Of a stretch of DNA of 64,000 nt, positions 1-8,208 are shown one piece after another. Location of the stretch: the NCBI RefSeq assembly GCF_900637975.1, contig NZ_LR134477.1, positions 930,001 through 994,000 on the forward strand, read 5' to 3'. Source of the stretch: Actinomyces viscosus (GTDB lineage: Bacteria; Actinomycetota; Actinomycetes; Actinomycetales; Actinomycetaceae). Numbering within the stretch: the first letter of the stretch is position 1; each line of letters begins with the position of its first letter. The notes beneath the pieces were generated by a model that was given only the letters and a program-made list of their open reading frames with translations, had not been told where the DNA came from and ran no database searches. The position numbers were made by a program, and so were the translations under genes.

Positions 1-235
1 TGGCCACGCGGGGGGTGCGCAGGGAGGCCACGAAGTCCTTCAGGTCGGCCGCGGGCACGAAGTCGCCCTCGGAGCCGTAGCGCTCAATGAGCCGTTCGGT
101 GCGGGCGAACGTCCGGTTGAAGACGGCGACCGCGTATCCGTGACGAGCCAGGTTGCGGGCCAGGTTGGCTCCCATGACCCCCAGCCCGAAGACACCGAGG
201 TCGGCTGTGGCTGGTTCGGGGGTGAAGCTGCTCAT
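1..235 (-). CDS. gnd: 6-phosphogluconate dehydrogenase (N-terminal part; gene runs off the window)
   Basis: Oxidative decarboxylation of 6-phosphogluconate to ribulose-5-phosphate, the third step of the oxidative pentose phosphate pathway, cytosolic. The visible 78 residues start at the ATG complementary to 233-235 and carry the dinucleotide-binding fingerprint GLGVMGANLARN followed by NRT, the typical NADP-dependent pattern at the start of this family. A plausible ribosome binding site (AAAGGA) lies just upstream on the minus strand. It is divergent from zwf-opcA-pgl, so the whole oxidative branch is clustered here. A beta-hydroxyacid dehydrogenase of the same superfamily is possible from the N-terminus alone, but the context favours gnd. 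Confidence 0.85.
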   Translation of the reverse strand, partial: MSSFTPEPATADLGVFGLGVMGANLARNLARHGYAVAVFNRTFARTERLIERYGSEGDFVPAADLKDFVASLRTPRVA

Positions 236-683
236 GGAGGTCCTTTCCTGTGCGACAGGCCTGTGACAGCCCTGCGATTCCAAGAGGTGGTGCCGGACGA
301 TACTGGTTGCGGTCCGCGAGGCGAGGACGGTGTGAGGATGGCGCGTTGGCGCCCCGGGTCCAGGTGCCGACGAGCACCAACCTGCACCTGCCCGCTGCGC
401 CTCGCTGACTCTGCTGACCCTACCGCGTCCAGACCTCACTCACGAAGACCATGCGGGGTTCGGCTACTCCCCCGACATGGTGCGAAGACTCACGGTGGGC
501 CTGTCCCTCCCAGGCGAGTCACCCACAGGCGCGTTACAGTGGCATTCGGCCCGCACGGCCCCTCGGCCTCCTGTGGCAGCCCCGACCAGGCCTCAGCAAC
601 AGACCTCAACAGACCGCCGCAGCCTGCCGAAAGTCTGCTGACGCAGTCTGATCCACCGTTTGTCGAATCTCAGAAAGGCTGAC
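236..683. other. Divergent intergenic region between gnd and zwf, with a small palindrome
   Basis: No convincing gene is present in these 448 bases; the short open frames have no recognisable product. A 10-bp perfect palindrome ACAGGCCTGT (255-264) lies close upstream of the gnd ribosome binding site and could be an operator, but no regulator is suggested by the neighbours. Promoters for both gnd and zwf must lie here; several weak -10-like hexamers are present and I cannot choose among them. Confidence 0.4.
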
Positions 684-2267
684 GTGTCCAGCTCCGACTC
701 TGCGACCTCGCTACCGCTGTCGCGGCCCGCGCGAGCAGCCAACCCGCTTCTCGACGCCCGTGATCTTCGTCTGCCGCGCATCGCCGACCCCTGCGTGCTG
801 GTGATGTTCGGTATCACCGGCGACCTCGCGCGACACAAGCTCCTGCCCGCCATCTACGACCTGGCCAACCGCGGCCTGCTCTCCCCCAGCTTCTCGCTGG
901 TGGGGGTCGGTCGACGCTCCTGGTCCGACGATGACCTGCGCGAGTACGTGGAGAAGGCCGCTCGCGCCGGTGCCCGCACCCCGTGGCGCCCTGCGATATG
1001 GGAGCAGCTGGCCGCGGGGATGCGTTTCGTGGAGTTCAGCTCCTTCGAGGACGATGCCGCCTACGAGCAGCTCACCCGCGTTGTCGACGACCTCGACGCC
1101 ACCCGGGGCACCCGCGGAAACCGTGCCTTCTACCTGTCGATCCCTCCGGGCTGGTTCCCGGCCGTGACCGAGCGGATCGCCCGCTCCGGACTCGTGGAGG
1201 AGTCCGCCGATGCCTGGCGGCGCGTCGTCATCGAGAAGCCCTTCGGGCACGACCGCACCAGCGCCCGTGAGCTCGATGCCCTCGTGAGTCGGATCGTGCG
1301 CCCCGACGACGTCTTCAGGGTCGACCACTACCTGGGCAAGGAGACGGTGCAGAACATCCTGGCGCTGAGGTTCGCCAACACGATGTTCGAGCCGTTGTGG
1401 AACCAGCGCTACGTGGACCACGTCCAGATCACGATGGCCGAGGACATCGGTATCGGCACCCGGGCCGGCTACTACGACACCATCGGCTCGGCGCGCGACG
1501 TCATCCAGAACCATCTGCTCCAGCTCCTGGCACTGACCGCGATGGAGGAGCCCACCAGCATGGACGCGGCTGCGATACGCCTGGAGAAGGAGAAGGTCCT
1601 CGACTGCGTGCGCCTGGAACGTGACGGGGTGCTGGACCTGGACCTCACCACGGCCCGGGGCCGTTACGAGGCGGGCTTCCAGGGAGGGCTGCCCGTGCGG
1701 GGATACCTGGAGGAGGACGGTGTCGCCCCTGACTCCATCACCGAGACCTTCGCCGCCCTGCGCCTGGAGATCGCCAACCGCCGCTGGGCCGGGGTCCCGT
1801 TCTACCTGCGTGCCGGCAAGCGTCTGACCCGCCGGGTGACCGAGGTGGCGATCGTCTTCAAGAAGCCCCCGTTCCTGCCCTTCGAGTCGGCAGCCACCAC
1901 TGCCGTGGGAGCCAACACGATCGTGCTGCGGATCCAGCCCGACGAGGGCATCACGCTGCGGCTGGCGTCCAAGGTGCCCGGCACCCAGATGGAGCTGCGC
2001 GACGTCTCCATGGAGTTCGGCTACGGGGCCACCTTCAACGAGGAGTCGCCGGAGGCCTACGAGCGCCTCATCCTCGACGCGCTCCTGGGTGACGCCCCGC
2101 TGTTCCCCCACCAGCGCGAGGTCGATCTGTCCTGGCGCATCCTGGATCCCGTCATCGAGCACTGGACCGCCGGAGGAAGTCCCGAGGGCTATCGCCCCGG
2201 TTCCTGGGGACCGGCCAGTGCCCACGAACTCCTTGCCCGTGACGGCCGCACCTGGAGGCGCTCATGA
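684..2267 (+). CDS. zwf: Glucose-6-phosphate 1-dehydrogenase
   Basis: Oxidises glucose-6-phosphate to 6-phosphogluconolactone with reduction of NADP, the entry step of the pentose phosphate pathway. The 527-aa product has the N-terminal nucleotide-binding motif GITGDLARHK (about residue 43) and the substrate-binding/catalytic signature RVDHYLGKE (about residue 211). I chose the GTG at 684 because AGAAAGG sits 5 bases upstream; an in-frame TTG at 660 would add 8 residues but lacks a ribosome binding site. The stop overlaps the opcA start (ATGA), implying translational coupling in a zwf-opcA-pgl operon. Confidence 0.95.
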   Translation: MSSSDSATSLPLSRPARAANPLLDARDLRLPRIADPCVLVMFGITGDLARHKLLPAIYDLANRGLLSPSFSLVGVGRRSWSDDDLREYVEKAARAGARTPWRPAIWEQLAAGMRFVEFSSFEDDAAYEQLTRVVDDLDATRGTRGNRAFYLSIPPGWFPAVTERIARSGLVEESADAWRRVVIEKPFGHDRTSARELDALVSRIVRPDDVFRVDHYLGKETVQNILALRFANTMFEPLWNQRYVDHVQITMAEDIGIGTRAGYYDTIGSARDVIQNHLLQLLALTAMEEPTSMDAAAIRLEKEKVLDCVRLERDGVLDLDLTTARGRYEAGFQGGLPVRGYLEEDGVAPDSITETFAALRLEIANRRWAGVPFYLRAGKRLTRRVTEVAIVFKKPPFLPFESAATTAVGANTIVLRIQPDEGITLRLASKVPGTQMELRDVSMEFGYGATFNEESPEAYERLILDALLGDAPLFPHQREVDLSWRILDPVIEHWTAGGSPEGYRPGSWGPASAHELLARDGRTWRRS

Positions 2268-3232
2268 TCACCACGCTGACCGCAACGACCACCTCCCAGA
2301 TCGTCTCCCGGCTGTTGGAGCACGAGGGCACATCCGGGTCCTCCCGGGTGCTGACACTCGTCATCTCCACGGACGAGGAGGGCGTCGAGGAGGCCCTGTG
2401 CGCCGCGCACGGAGCCAGCCGGGACCATCCGAGCCGAGTCATCGCCGTCGTCAAGCCGCCTGAGGAGGACACCGACCTGGCGACTCCGCGCAGCCGGGAC
2501 GGGCACGTGCCCGCTCAGGCCGGCGGGCACCTGGACGCCGAGATCCGTGTGGGCCACGACGCCGGGGCCGGCGAGACACTGGTTCTGCGTCCCTGGGACG
2601 AGGCCGCACTGCACACCGACACGCTGGTGGTCCCCTTCCTGCTGCCCGAGGCTCCCGTGGTCGTGTGGTGGCCGACGACCGTTCCCGAGGTTCCCTCGCA
2701 GGACCCGTTGGGGCGCCTGGGCTCCACCCGCATCACCAACACTCCCGCTCAGGACTTTCCCGCCAGGGCGCTGCGGAAGCTGGCGCCGGTGAGCGTGCGC
2801 GGAGACATCGACCTGGCCTGGACCAGGATCACCCTGTGGCGCGCCATGGTGGCCTCCACCCTGGACCCGATCCTGCGCTCGGGCAGGCTGCGAGAGGTGG
2901 TCGTGGCCGGTGAGCCCCGCAACTCCTCGTTGTCTCTCATGATCGCCTGGCTGCGGCTGCGGCTGGACGTGCCTGTGGAGCGGGTTGATGAGGAGGGCTT
3001 CAAGGGCATCTCCTCGATCACCGCCAGGACAGACGACGGCGACGTCGTCATCGCTCGTCACGACCTGGAGCGGGTCACGATCACCCGCCCCGGCTCCCCC
3101 GAGCCCCAGGCGGTGACGATGGCCCGCCGCGAACCGGTGAGCACCCTCAACGAGGAGCTGCGCCGGCTCACCCCCGACCTGGTCTACCAGGAGGTCCTGG
3201 CCACCTTGCTGGAGGAGCCCGCCAATGACTGA
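2264..3232 (+). CDS. opcA: Glucose-6-phosphate dehydrogenase assembly protein OpcA
   Basis: The 322-aa protein belongs to the OpcA family, found in actinobacteria and cyanobacteria next to zwf, where it supports assembly or activity of the G6PDH oligomer. Recognition rests on overall sequence character (the PVVVWWPTTVP segment and the C-terminal TLNEELRRLTPDLVYQEVL stretch) and on its position between zwf and pgl. It overlaps zwf by 4 bases and pgl by 8 bases, so all three are probably co-translated. No catalytic motif is expected or seen. Confidence 0.92.
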   Translation: MITTLTATTTSQIVSRLLEHEGTSGSSRVLTLVISTDEEGVEEALCAAHGASRDHPSRVIAVVKPPEEDTDLATPRSRDGHVPAQAGGHLDAEIRVGHDAGAGETLVLRPWDEAALHTDTLVVPFLLPEAPVVVWWPTTVPEVPSQDPLGRLGSTRITNTPAQDFPARALRKLAPVSVRGDIDLAWTRITLWRAMVASTLDPILRSGRLREVVVAGEPRNSSLSLMIAWLRLRLDVPVERVDEEGFKGISSITARTDDGDVVIARHDLERVTITRPGSPEPQAVTMARREPVSTLNEELRRLTPDLVYQEVLATLLEEPAND

Positions 3233-4019
3233 CGACGCTGCCGACGGCCAGGCACTCACCGAGATCCAGATGGGTGCGGCAGCGAACCCCGCACCAGCCG
3301 TCGTCGTCGCTCCGACCCTGAGCGACGCCGCCCAGCTGGCCTGTCAGGAGACCGTACGGATCCTGGCTGAGGCGGTTTCGGACCGGGGGGTCGCCCACCT
3401 GGCGCTGACGGGTGGTTCCGGCGGAGTGGCGCTGGCCGAGTCTCTGGCTCCGCTCATCGCCGCCCAGCCCGAGCCGGTGCGTCGCGACATCCACCTGTGG
3501 TTCGGTGACGAGCGCTTCGTGCCTGCGGGGGACTCGGAGCGCAACGACCTGCTGGCCGCGCCACTGGTCGCCGCCGGCGTCCCGGAGTCCCAGGTGCACC
3601 GTCTGGCTGCTCCGCAAGAGGTCAGCGGGCTCGATGAGGCTACGGCTCGCATGGTCCATGAGCTCGAGGCTGCAGGGCTGACCAGTGACGGTTTCGACGT
3701 CGTCCATGTGGGGCTGGGCCCCGACGCCCATGTCTGCTCGCTCTTTCCGGGACACCCCGCTGCACTCGCGGTGGGGCTTGCCGCCGTGGCTGTCCGCAAC
3801 TCGCCCAAGCCCCCTGACCAGCGCTACTCACTGACCTTCGAGGTCTTGCAGCGCGCCCACCGGATCATGGTCGTGGCCGGCGGCGCAGGCAAGGCCGAGG
3901 CGGTTCGCCTGGGGCTGGGCACCCCCGACGTGATCAAGGCTCCCGCCTCGTGCTGCCGGGGCCGGCAGACCACCTGGTACCTGGATGAGCCGGCTGCCGC
4001 GAGCCACAGCACCGTCTGA
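3225..4019 (+). CDS. pgl: 6-phosphogluconolactonase
   Basis: Hydrolyses 6-phosphogluconolactone to 6-phosphogluconate, linking Zwf to Gnd. The 264-aa product shows the NagB/Pgl-type segment LTGGSGGVALAE (about residues 61-72) and the family motif LWFGDERFVP (about residue 91), then the GLGPDAHVCSLFPGHP active-site loop characteristic of DevB-type lactonases. The ATG at 3225 overlaps the end of opcA and is preceded by GGAGGAG. It is the last gene of the zwf operon; only a weak 7-bp hairpin (4020-4053) follows, so termination is unclear. Confidence 0.93.
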   Translation: MTDDAADGQALTEIQMGAAANPAPAVVVAPTLSDAAQLACQETVRILAEAVSDRGVAHLALTGGSGGVALAESLAPLIAAQPEPVRRDIHLWFGDERFVPAGDSERNDLLAAPLVAAGVPESQVHRLAAPQEVSGLDEATARMVHELEAAGLTSDGFDVVHVGLGPDAHVCSLFPGHPAALAVGLAAVAVRNSPKPPDQRYSLTFEVLQRAHRIMVVAGGAGKAEAVRLGLGTPDVIKAPASCCRGRQTTWYLDEPAAASHSTV

Positions 4020-4100
4020 CGCTCGAGGTCCTCTGGCCGCTGTGGGTCGAGCGGGCCCGGGATGGTCTTTCATGTCGGTCGTGGCGGCTACCGTTGGCCC

Positions 4101-5162
4101 ATGAGCTTCCCCGGCCGGTTCCTGATGCGTCTCAGCGCCATTGGCGCACTCGGCGTGTGGGGAGCTGTCGCAGCTCCTCCTGTCCAAGCCGACGGCGCCT
4201 CTCCTGAGCTGCCCCAGGAGTCTGCCGCCTCCGAGCTCGCCGCACTTCATGAGGCTCCGTGGGATCAGCGGGGAGACTTCATCCTGTCCACCCGGGCCTC
4301 TCTGGAGGTGCTGGGAGATCTACCCGACGACGCCCCCGCTGCGCAGTCATGGGGAGCAGGAGGATCGCGCACCGGCTGGTTCGGCGAGGCGTGGACGGAT
4401 GTTGACGGGGATGGCTGCGACACCCGCAACGAGATCCTCGCCCGGGATCTGACGGGCGCCGACTTCTCCCGTGCCGACGGGGTTCAGTCCCGTGAGGAAG
4501 GACGTGGCCGGGGCGCAGGGGTCTGTCCCGACGCCACCGTCTGGTCGGGCACCCTCCAGGACCCCTACACCGGCAGGAAGATCGCCTTCACGCGCGGCCA
4601 GGACACCTCCGCCGCTGTACAGATCGACCACGTGGTGCCGCTGAACTACCTCTACGCTCACGGCGCCTGGCAGTGGGACGAGCGCACCCGGCTCCTGGCC
4701 GCCAATGACCCTCTGAACCTCATCGCCGTCGATGGCGAGGCCAACCAGGCCAAGGGCGCCTGCGGCCCGGCGACCTGTCCTGTCGGCTCCACAGACACCG
4801 GCAGCTGGCGCCCCACCGGCCAGGGCGGTTGGTGGCCGGCCAACGCCTCGTACCGCTGCACCTACGCACGTCGTTTCGTCTCAGTCGCCGGAGCCTATCG
4901 TCTTGGCCTGCCCCAGGCCGACAAGGAGGCTCTGCGCTCCACCCTGAACGACTGCCTTGCCGGAGGCGACGGGGCTGAGTCCCTTCCCGAGCAGGCCACT
5001 CGCACCGCCAAGGAGATGGGGTCCGCCATCTGGCGAACTCCCGCCTACTCGGCGCTGGCCGCTCTTGGTGCCCTCGTACTTGGGTGGGGGCTCGTCGTTC
5101 GTGGACGTGCCCGACGGCGCAGGGGACCGCGTCGCCGAGGCAGGTCCAGGGCGCGCCGCTGA
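4101..5162 (+). CDS. Secreted, membrane-anchored HNH endonuclease family protein
   Basis: Predicted extracellular nuclease of about 353 aa. An N-terminal signal peptide (basic MSFPGRFLMRL then a hydrophobic core ending near VQADG) leads into a domain with the actinobacterial secreted HNH pattern: WTDVDGDGCDTRNEILARDL, RGQDTSAAVQIDHVVPLN (about 165-182) and NDPLNLIAVDGEANQAKG (about 201-218), matching the DH...N...N...K catalytic layout. A C-terminal transmembrane helix (about 314-333) and a very Arg-rich tail would anchor it in the membrane with the domain outside, unusual for this family. ATG 4101 is preferred over 4062 because TACCGT (4089-4094) lies 6 bases upstream, which fits a leaderless mRNA. 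The substrate is unknown; nucleic-acid scavenging is inference. Confidence 0.8.
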   Translation: MSFPGRFLMRLSAIGALGVWGAVAAPPVQADGASPELPQESAASELAALHEAPWDQRGDFILSTRASLEVLGDLPDDAPAAQSWGAGGSRTGWFGEAWTDVDGDGCDTRNEILARDLTGADFSRADGVQSREEGRGRGAGVCPDATVWSGTLQDPYTGRKIAFTRGQDTSAAVQIDHVVPLNYLYAHGAWQWDERTRLLAANDPLNLIAVDGEANQAKGACGPATCPVGSTDTGSWRPTGQGGWWPANASYRCTYARRFVSVAGAYRLGLPQADKEALRSTLNDCLAGGDGAESLPEQATRTAKEMGSAIWRTPAYSALAALGALVLGWGLVVRGRARRRRGPRRRGRSRARR

Positions 5163-5163
5163 T

Positions 5164-5179
5164 CCCCTCCGCTGAGGGG
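5164..5179 (+). terminator. Short GC hairpin after the HNH nuclease gene
   Basis: CCCCTC (5164-5169) and GAGGGG (5174-5179) form a 6-bp stem with a 4-base loop directly after the stop codon at 5160-5162. There is no T tract, so this is only a weak terminator candidate. Confidence 0.35.
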
Positions 5180-5188
5180 GCGAGCATT

Positions 5189-5194
5189 TAGGAT
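5189..5194 (+). promoter_or_regulatory. -10 element for a leaderless S4-domain gene
   Basis: TAGGAT ends 6 bases before the ATG at 5201, and no Shine-Dalgarno sequence is present between them. This places the transcription start at or next to the start codon. Confidence 0.55.
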
Positions 5195-5200
5195 GCGACC

Positions 5201-5644
5201 ATGGCAGCTCGTCCTCAGCCCGCATCCCACAGCAGAAGCCCGAGCGCGCCGGAGTCGGTGCGTATCGACGTCTGGCTGTGGAGCGTGCGGCAGGTCAAGT
5301 CCCGATCGGCCGCGACGAGCGCCTGCAAGGCAGGGCACGTGCGCGTCAATGGTGAGACCGTCAAGCCGGCCCAGCACGTCTCGGTGGGAGATGAGGTCCG
5401 CTACCGCGTCAACGGCTTTGACCGGCTCCTGACCGTCACCCGGCTCCTCGCTAAGCGGGTAGGCGCTCCGATTGCCCGTACCGCGTACATCGACGCCTCT
5501 CCCCCGCGCCCCTCCCCCCTGGATGCACCGGCGGCCGTCATCCGCGACCGGGGCGCTGGGCGGCCCACGAAGAAGGAGAGGCGCCGGCTCGACGCTCTCA
5601 TGGGAGGAGGTCGGCATCAGGATGACCGTCGCAGGCAGAGGTGA
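5201..5644 (+). CDS. RNA-binding S4 domain protein (Hsp15-like)
   Basis: A 147-aa protein with an S4 RNA-binding domain at about residues 20-80 (RIDVWLWSVRQVKSR, then AGHVRVNGETVKPAQHVSVGD) and a basic, disordered C-terminus ending in a run of Arg/Lys. This is the Hsp15/YrfH-like layout. Hsp15 of E. coli rescues stalled 50S subunits carrying nascent chains; whether the actinobacterial branch does the same is inference. Start at ATG 5201, probably leaderless. Confidence 0.85.
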   Translation: MAARPQPASHSRSPSAPESVRIDVWLWSVRQVKSRSAATSACKAGHVRVNGETVKPAQHVSVGDEVRYRVNGFDRLLTVTRLLAKRVGAPIARTAYIDASPPRPSPLDAPAAVIRDRGAGRPTKKERRRLDALMGGGRHQDDRRRQR

Positions 5645-5731
5645 GCGGCCTCACCACTGACAGATTTCTGAAGGAGCAGCCCGATGGGTTAGGGTTCTAC
5701 TCGTTGCAAGCGGCCGGTTGCCGCGGGACAA

Positions 5732-5808
<77 letters not shown>

Positions 5809-5813
5809 GGACG

Positions 5814-5846
5814 AAGATCCGCACCTTCGAAGGGTGCGGATCTTTT
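5814..5846 (+). terminator. Rho-independent terminator after tRNA-Pro
   Basis: A 12-bp perfect stem (AAGATCCGCACC 5814-5825 with GGTGCGGATCTT 5833-5844), a 7-base loop and a T-rich tail (TTTTGTTT). Confidence 0.9.
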
Positions 5847-6283
5847 GTTTGCGAATACACCTTTGCAGCAAGACTGCTTCGTTTTTCCAGTCACATCCTC
5901 GTCAATATCACAACATCCGCACCCTGAATAACAACCATCGAGTATATTTATTCTTATTTATCCTTTCAGTCGCCTTCCCGTGAGTTAATTACGACCCCGT
6001 AAACGTTGGGACGACAGCGTTTTCCTCCTCCTCAAGGGCGCGTTCCCACCTTTCGCTGGCACAGCCTCACGAAAGCAGGACAGCGAGGCTTCCCCATCCA
6101 GTTCAGCCAGACGCCAAATGCGGTCAGAAACGTCACAAGCCAATAACATGCGAGGTGCTCGGGACTGTGGTTGAGTGAACACCGAAACATCAAGGGTGTC
6201 TCACAGCATCCTGCAGACCGGTTCATAGCCGGATGCTGCAAATCCGACTGTGTTCTCACATCCCCGATCAGAGAGAACGACAC
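5847..6283. other. AT-rich intergenic region between tRNA-Pro and the CAP-protein gene
   Basis: About 437 bases without a convincing gene. Its first 150 bases or so are clearly AT-rich (for example TATATTTATTCTTATTTATC near 5943), unlike the rest of the window. A minus-strand open frame at 6032-6283 gives a Cys/Trp-rich product with no family resemblance and I do not call it. The inverted repeat CAGCATCC (6204-6211) / GGATGCTG (6231-6238) lies about 45 bases upstream of the CAP gene start and may be part of its 5' leader or an operator. Confidence 0.5.
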
Positions 6284-7210
6284 ATGAACATCAAGCGCGT
6301 CATCGCCACAGCTGCGCTCGCCGTCGTGCCGCTGACCGTCTCCTCAACCGCCCTGGCCGCTCCGGCTGCTCCTCAGGGGGCACCGGCCGCTGCCGCGGCG
6401 GTACCCGCCCAGGCGACTGCCGAGGGGGCTCAGTACGCCGACACCGTCCTGACCAAGGTCAACGAGCTCCGCAGCAGCCTGAACCTTCAGCCCGTCACCC
6501 GCTACCAGGAGCTCGACGCCGTCGCACAGGATTGGTCCGAGCACCAGGCCAGCACCGACACCATGGACCACCGCCCCAACTTCACCTCCGCATACCCGGC
6601 GGGCTGGACCACGGGCTCCGAGAACGTGGCATGGCGTACCGCGGGTGGTGACACCGGTGCCCAGATCTTCGACCAGTGGCTCAACTCCCCCGGTCACTAC
6701 AAGAACATGGTTGACCCGAACGTCAACTCCATCGGTATCGGCTTCGCCCAGACCTCCAGCGGCAAGTGGTACGCCACCCAGAACTTCGCGGCCTACAACC
6801 CCAGCAACACCCCGCTGACGCCTACGACGACGAGCAGCACGCCGCCGTCCACCAGTAACACCCCGCCGACGGAGACCACCGTGACCACTCCGGCACCGAC
6901 CCCGGAGACCACGCCGTCGACGCCGACCACCGAGGTCACTCCTCCCACCACCACCCAGACCACTCCTCCGGCCACGGAGACCACCACCTCTGAGGCCACG
7001 CCGACGCCGTCGGCTCCGGCCACCACGACCACCACGGCCACGGGCACCCCGGCCAAGCCGTCCTCGACTCCCGCGGTCGCGGCTCCCGGTACCACTCCGA
7101 CGAAGCCCGCACTGGCCACCACTGGTCCGAGCATCGCAGTCGCCGTCGTCGCCGCAGGCCTGCTCGGCGCCGGTGCCTTCCTCGTGATGCGTCGCCGTCA
7201 GGCCAGCTGA
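6284..7210 (+). CDS. Sortase-anchored CAP-domain (SCP/PR1-like) surface protein
   Basis: A 308-aa exported protein. The signal peptide (MNIKRVIATAALAVVPLTV...ALA) is followed by a CAP domain at about residues 50-175 (LTKVNELRSSLNLQPV, HQASTDTMDHRPNF, GSENVAWR, WLNSPGHYKNMV, GIGFAQ). A Thr/Pro-rich linker of about 100 residues reaches the cell wall. The C-terminus is a sorting signal: LATTG (about 277-281), a hydrophobic stretch and RRR. LAxTG is the motif read by housekeeping sortases in Actinomyces (as known for GspA, LAFTG), so it is probably wall-linked. GAGAGAA precedes ATG 6284; an upstream in-frame TTG at 6233 would disrupt the signal peptide. The function of bacterial CAP domains is mostly unknown. 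Confidence 0.88.
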   Translation: MNIKRVIATAALAVVPLTVSSTALAAPAAPQGAPAAAAAVPAQATAEGAQYADTVLTKVNELRSSLNLQPVTRYQELDAVAQDWSEHQASTDTMDHRPNFTSAYPAGWTTGSENVAWRTAGGDTGAQIFDQWLNSPGHYKNMVDPNVNSIGIGFAQTSSGKWYATQNFAAYNPSNTPLTPTTTSSTPPSTSNTPPTETTVTTPAPTPETTPSTPTTEVTPPTTTQTTPPATETTTSEATPTPSAPATTTTTATGTPAKPSSTPAVAAPGTTPTKPALATTGPSIAVAVVAAGLLGAGAFLVMRRRQAS

Positions 7211-7247
7211 CTGAGCTGAGGCCTTACGAGCGCGATCTGTTCCTCTG

Positions 7248-7294
7248 ACGGGCGCCTGCTCTCCACCGACTTGAGCTGGAGAGCAGGCGCCCGT
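7248..7294 (+). terminator. Strong hairpin terminator after the CAP gene
   Basis: An 18-bp perfect inverted repeat (ACGGGCGCCTGCTCTCCA, 7248-7265, with its complement 7277-7294) and an 11-base loop, followed by CGTTGT. The very long GC-rich stem fits a terminator even though the T tract is short. Confidence 0.75.
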
Positions 7295-7335
7295 CGTTGT
7301 CCTCATCGGGGCGCCATCCTTGAGAGGATGGCCTC

Positions 7336-8208
7336 GTGAAGCGTCTTCCCCTTGAACCAGAGCTCCTTGCGCCGCTACCCGCCGAGATCGACCTGCGCCT
7401 CGTGGTCACAGACATGGACGGAACCCTCATTGACGGTGAGGGTCGCGTTCCTGCTGGGCTGAACCGGGTCGTGGACCGGATGCGTGAGGCCGGCATCGTC
7501 TTCGTCCCCGCTTCGGGTAGACAGCTGGCCAACCTGCGTGCGGTCCTCGGTCATATTGTCGATGACTCACCAATCATCGCGGAGAGCGGGGCCCTCGTCG
7601 TCCACGGGAGCGAGGAGGTCCACTCCGACACCATCAGTGCCGAGGACGCCTCGGCCGCCATTGCCACAGCTCGGGAGCTGGCGGGTACCGGTTATGACGT
7701 CGGCGCTGTGGTGGCGTGCAAACGATGCGCCTACATCGAGAGGTCCGACCCCGCCTTCCTGGATCAGGCCCGGCTCTACTACGGGGCGTTGGAGATCGTT
7801 GACGACCTCATGGCGATCCCTCTGGATGAGGTGCTCAAGGTCGCCGTCTTCGACTTCGCCGACGTCGAGGACGGCAGCTCACAGGCACTGACCGCAGCGG
7901 TTCCGAATGTCCACGCAATGGTGTCCGGTATGCACTGGATGGACATGACGTCCCCGCGGGCATCGAAAGGACGCGCACTGGCGGCGCTCCAGGCCAGGCT
8001 CGGGATCCTTCCGGAGCAGACGGCTGTCTTCGGGGACTACCTCAACGACCTGGACCTCTACGAGCACGCGGACCTGGGCTTCGCGATGCGCAACGCCCAC
8101 CCCGGCATCCACGCGGCGGCCGCCTTCACGGCACCCGCGAACACCGAGGACGGCGTCCTGCGCACGGTTGAGGAGCTGCTTCGACGCTCCCGGCCTACTA
8201 CTGGCTGA
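7336..8208 (+). CDS. HAD-superfamily (Cof-type) phosphatase
   Basis: A 290-aa protein with HAD motif I TDMDGT (nucleophile D26, general acid/base D28) and the C-terminal motif FGDYLNDLDLYEHAD (about residue 233), which supplies the Mg-binding acidic residues. The large insertion between them is the cap of the Cof/YidA subfamily, which dephosphorylates small sugar or cofactor phosphates; the substrate cannot be told from sequence. The GTG at 7336 is preceded by GAGAGGA. It overlaps the convergent rhodanese gene by 11 bases at its 3' end. Confidence 0.85.
   Translation: MKRLPLEPELLAPLPAEIDLRLVVTDMDGTLIDGEGRVPAGLNRVVDRMREAGIVFVPASGRQLANLRAVLGHIVDDSPIIAESGALVVHGSEEVHSDTISAEDASAAIATARELAGTGYDVGAVVACKRCAYIERSDPAFLDQARLYYGALEIVDDLMAIPLDEVLKVAVFDFADVEDGSSQALTAAVPNVHAMVSGMHWMDMTSPRASKGRALAALQARLGILPEQTAVFGDYLNDLDLYEHADLGFAMRNAHPGIHAAAAFTAPANTEDGVLRTVEELLRRSRPTTG

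Noticed and set aside
711..2225. Long antisense open frame opposite zwf (504 codons)
   Set aside because: Product is Gly/His/Val-rich with no family features; it is a codon-bias shadow of zwf, as are similar long antisense frames opposite cmk-der, parA-xerD, pgk-gap, the P-type ATPase, polA and pyk.
6032..6283. 83-codon minus-strand frame in the AT-rich gap
   Set aside because: No ribosome binding site, no recognisable motif and an odd Cys/Trp composition; more likely chance.
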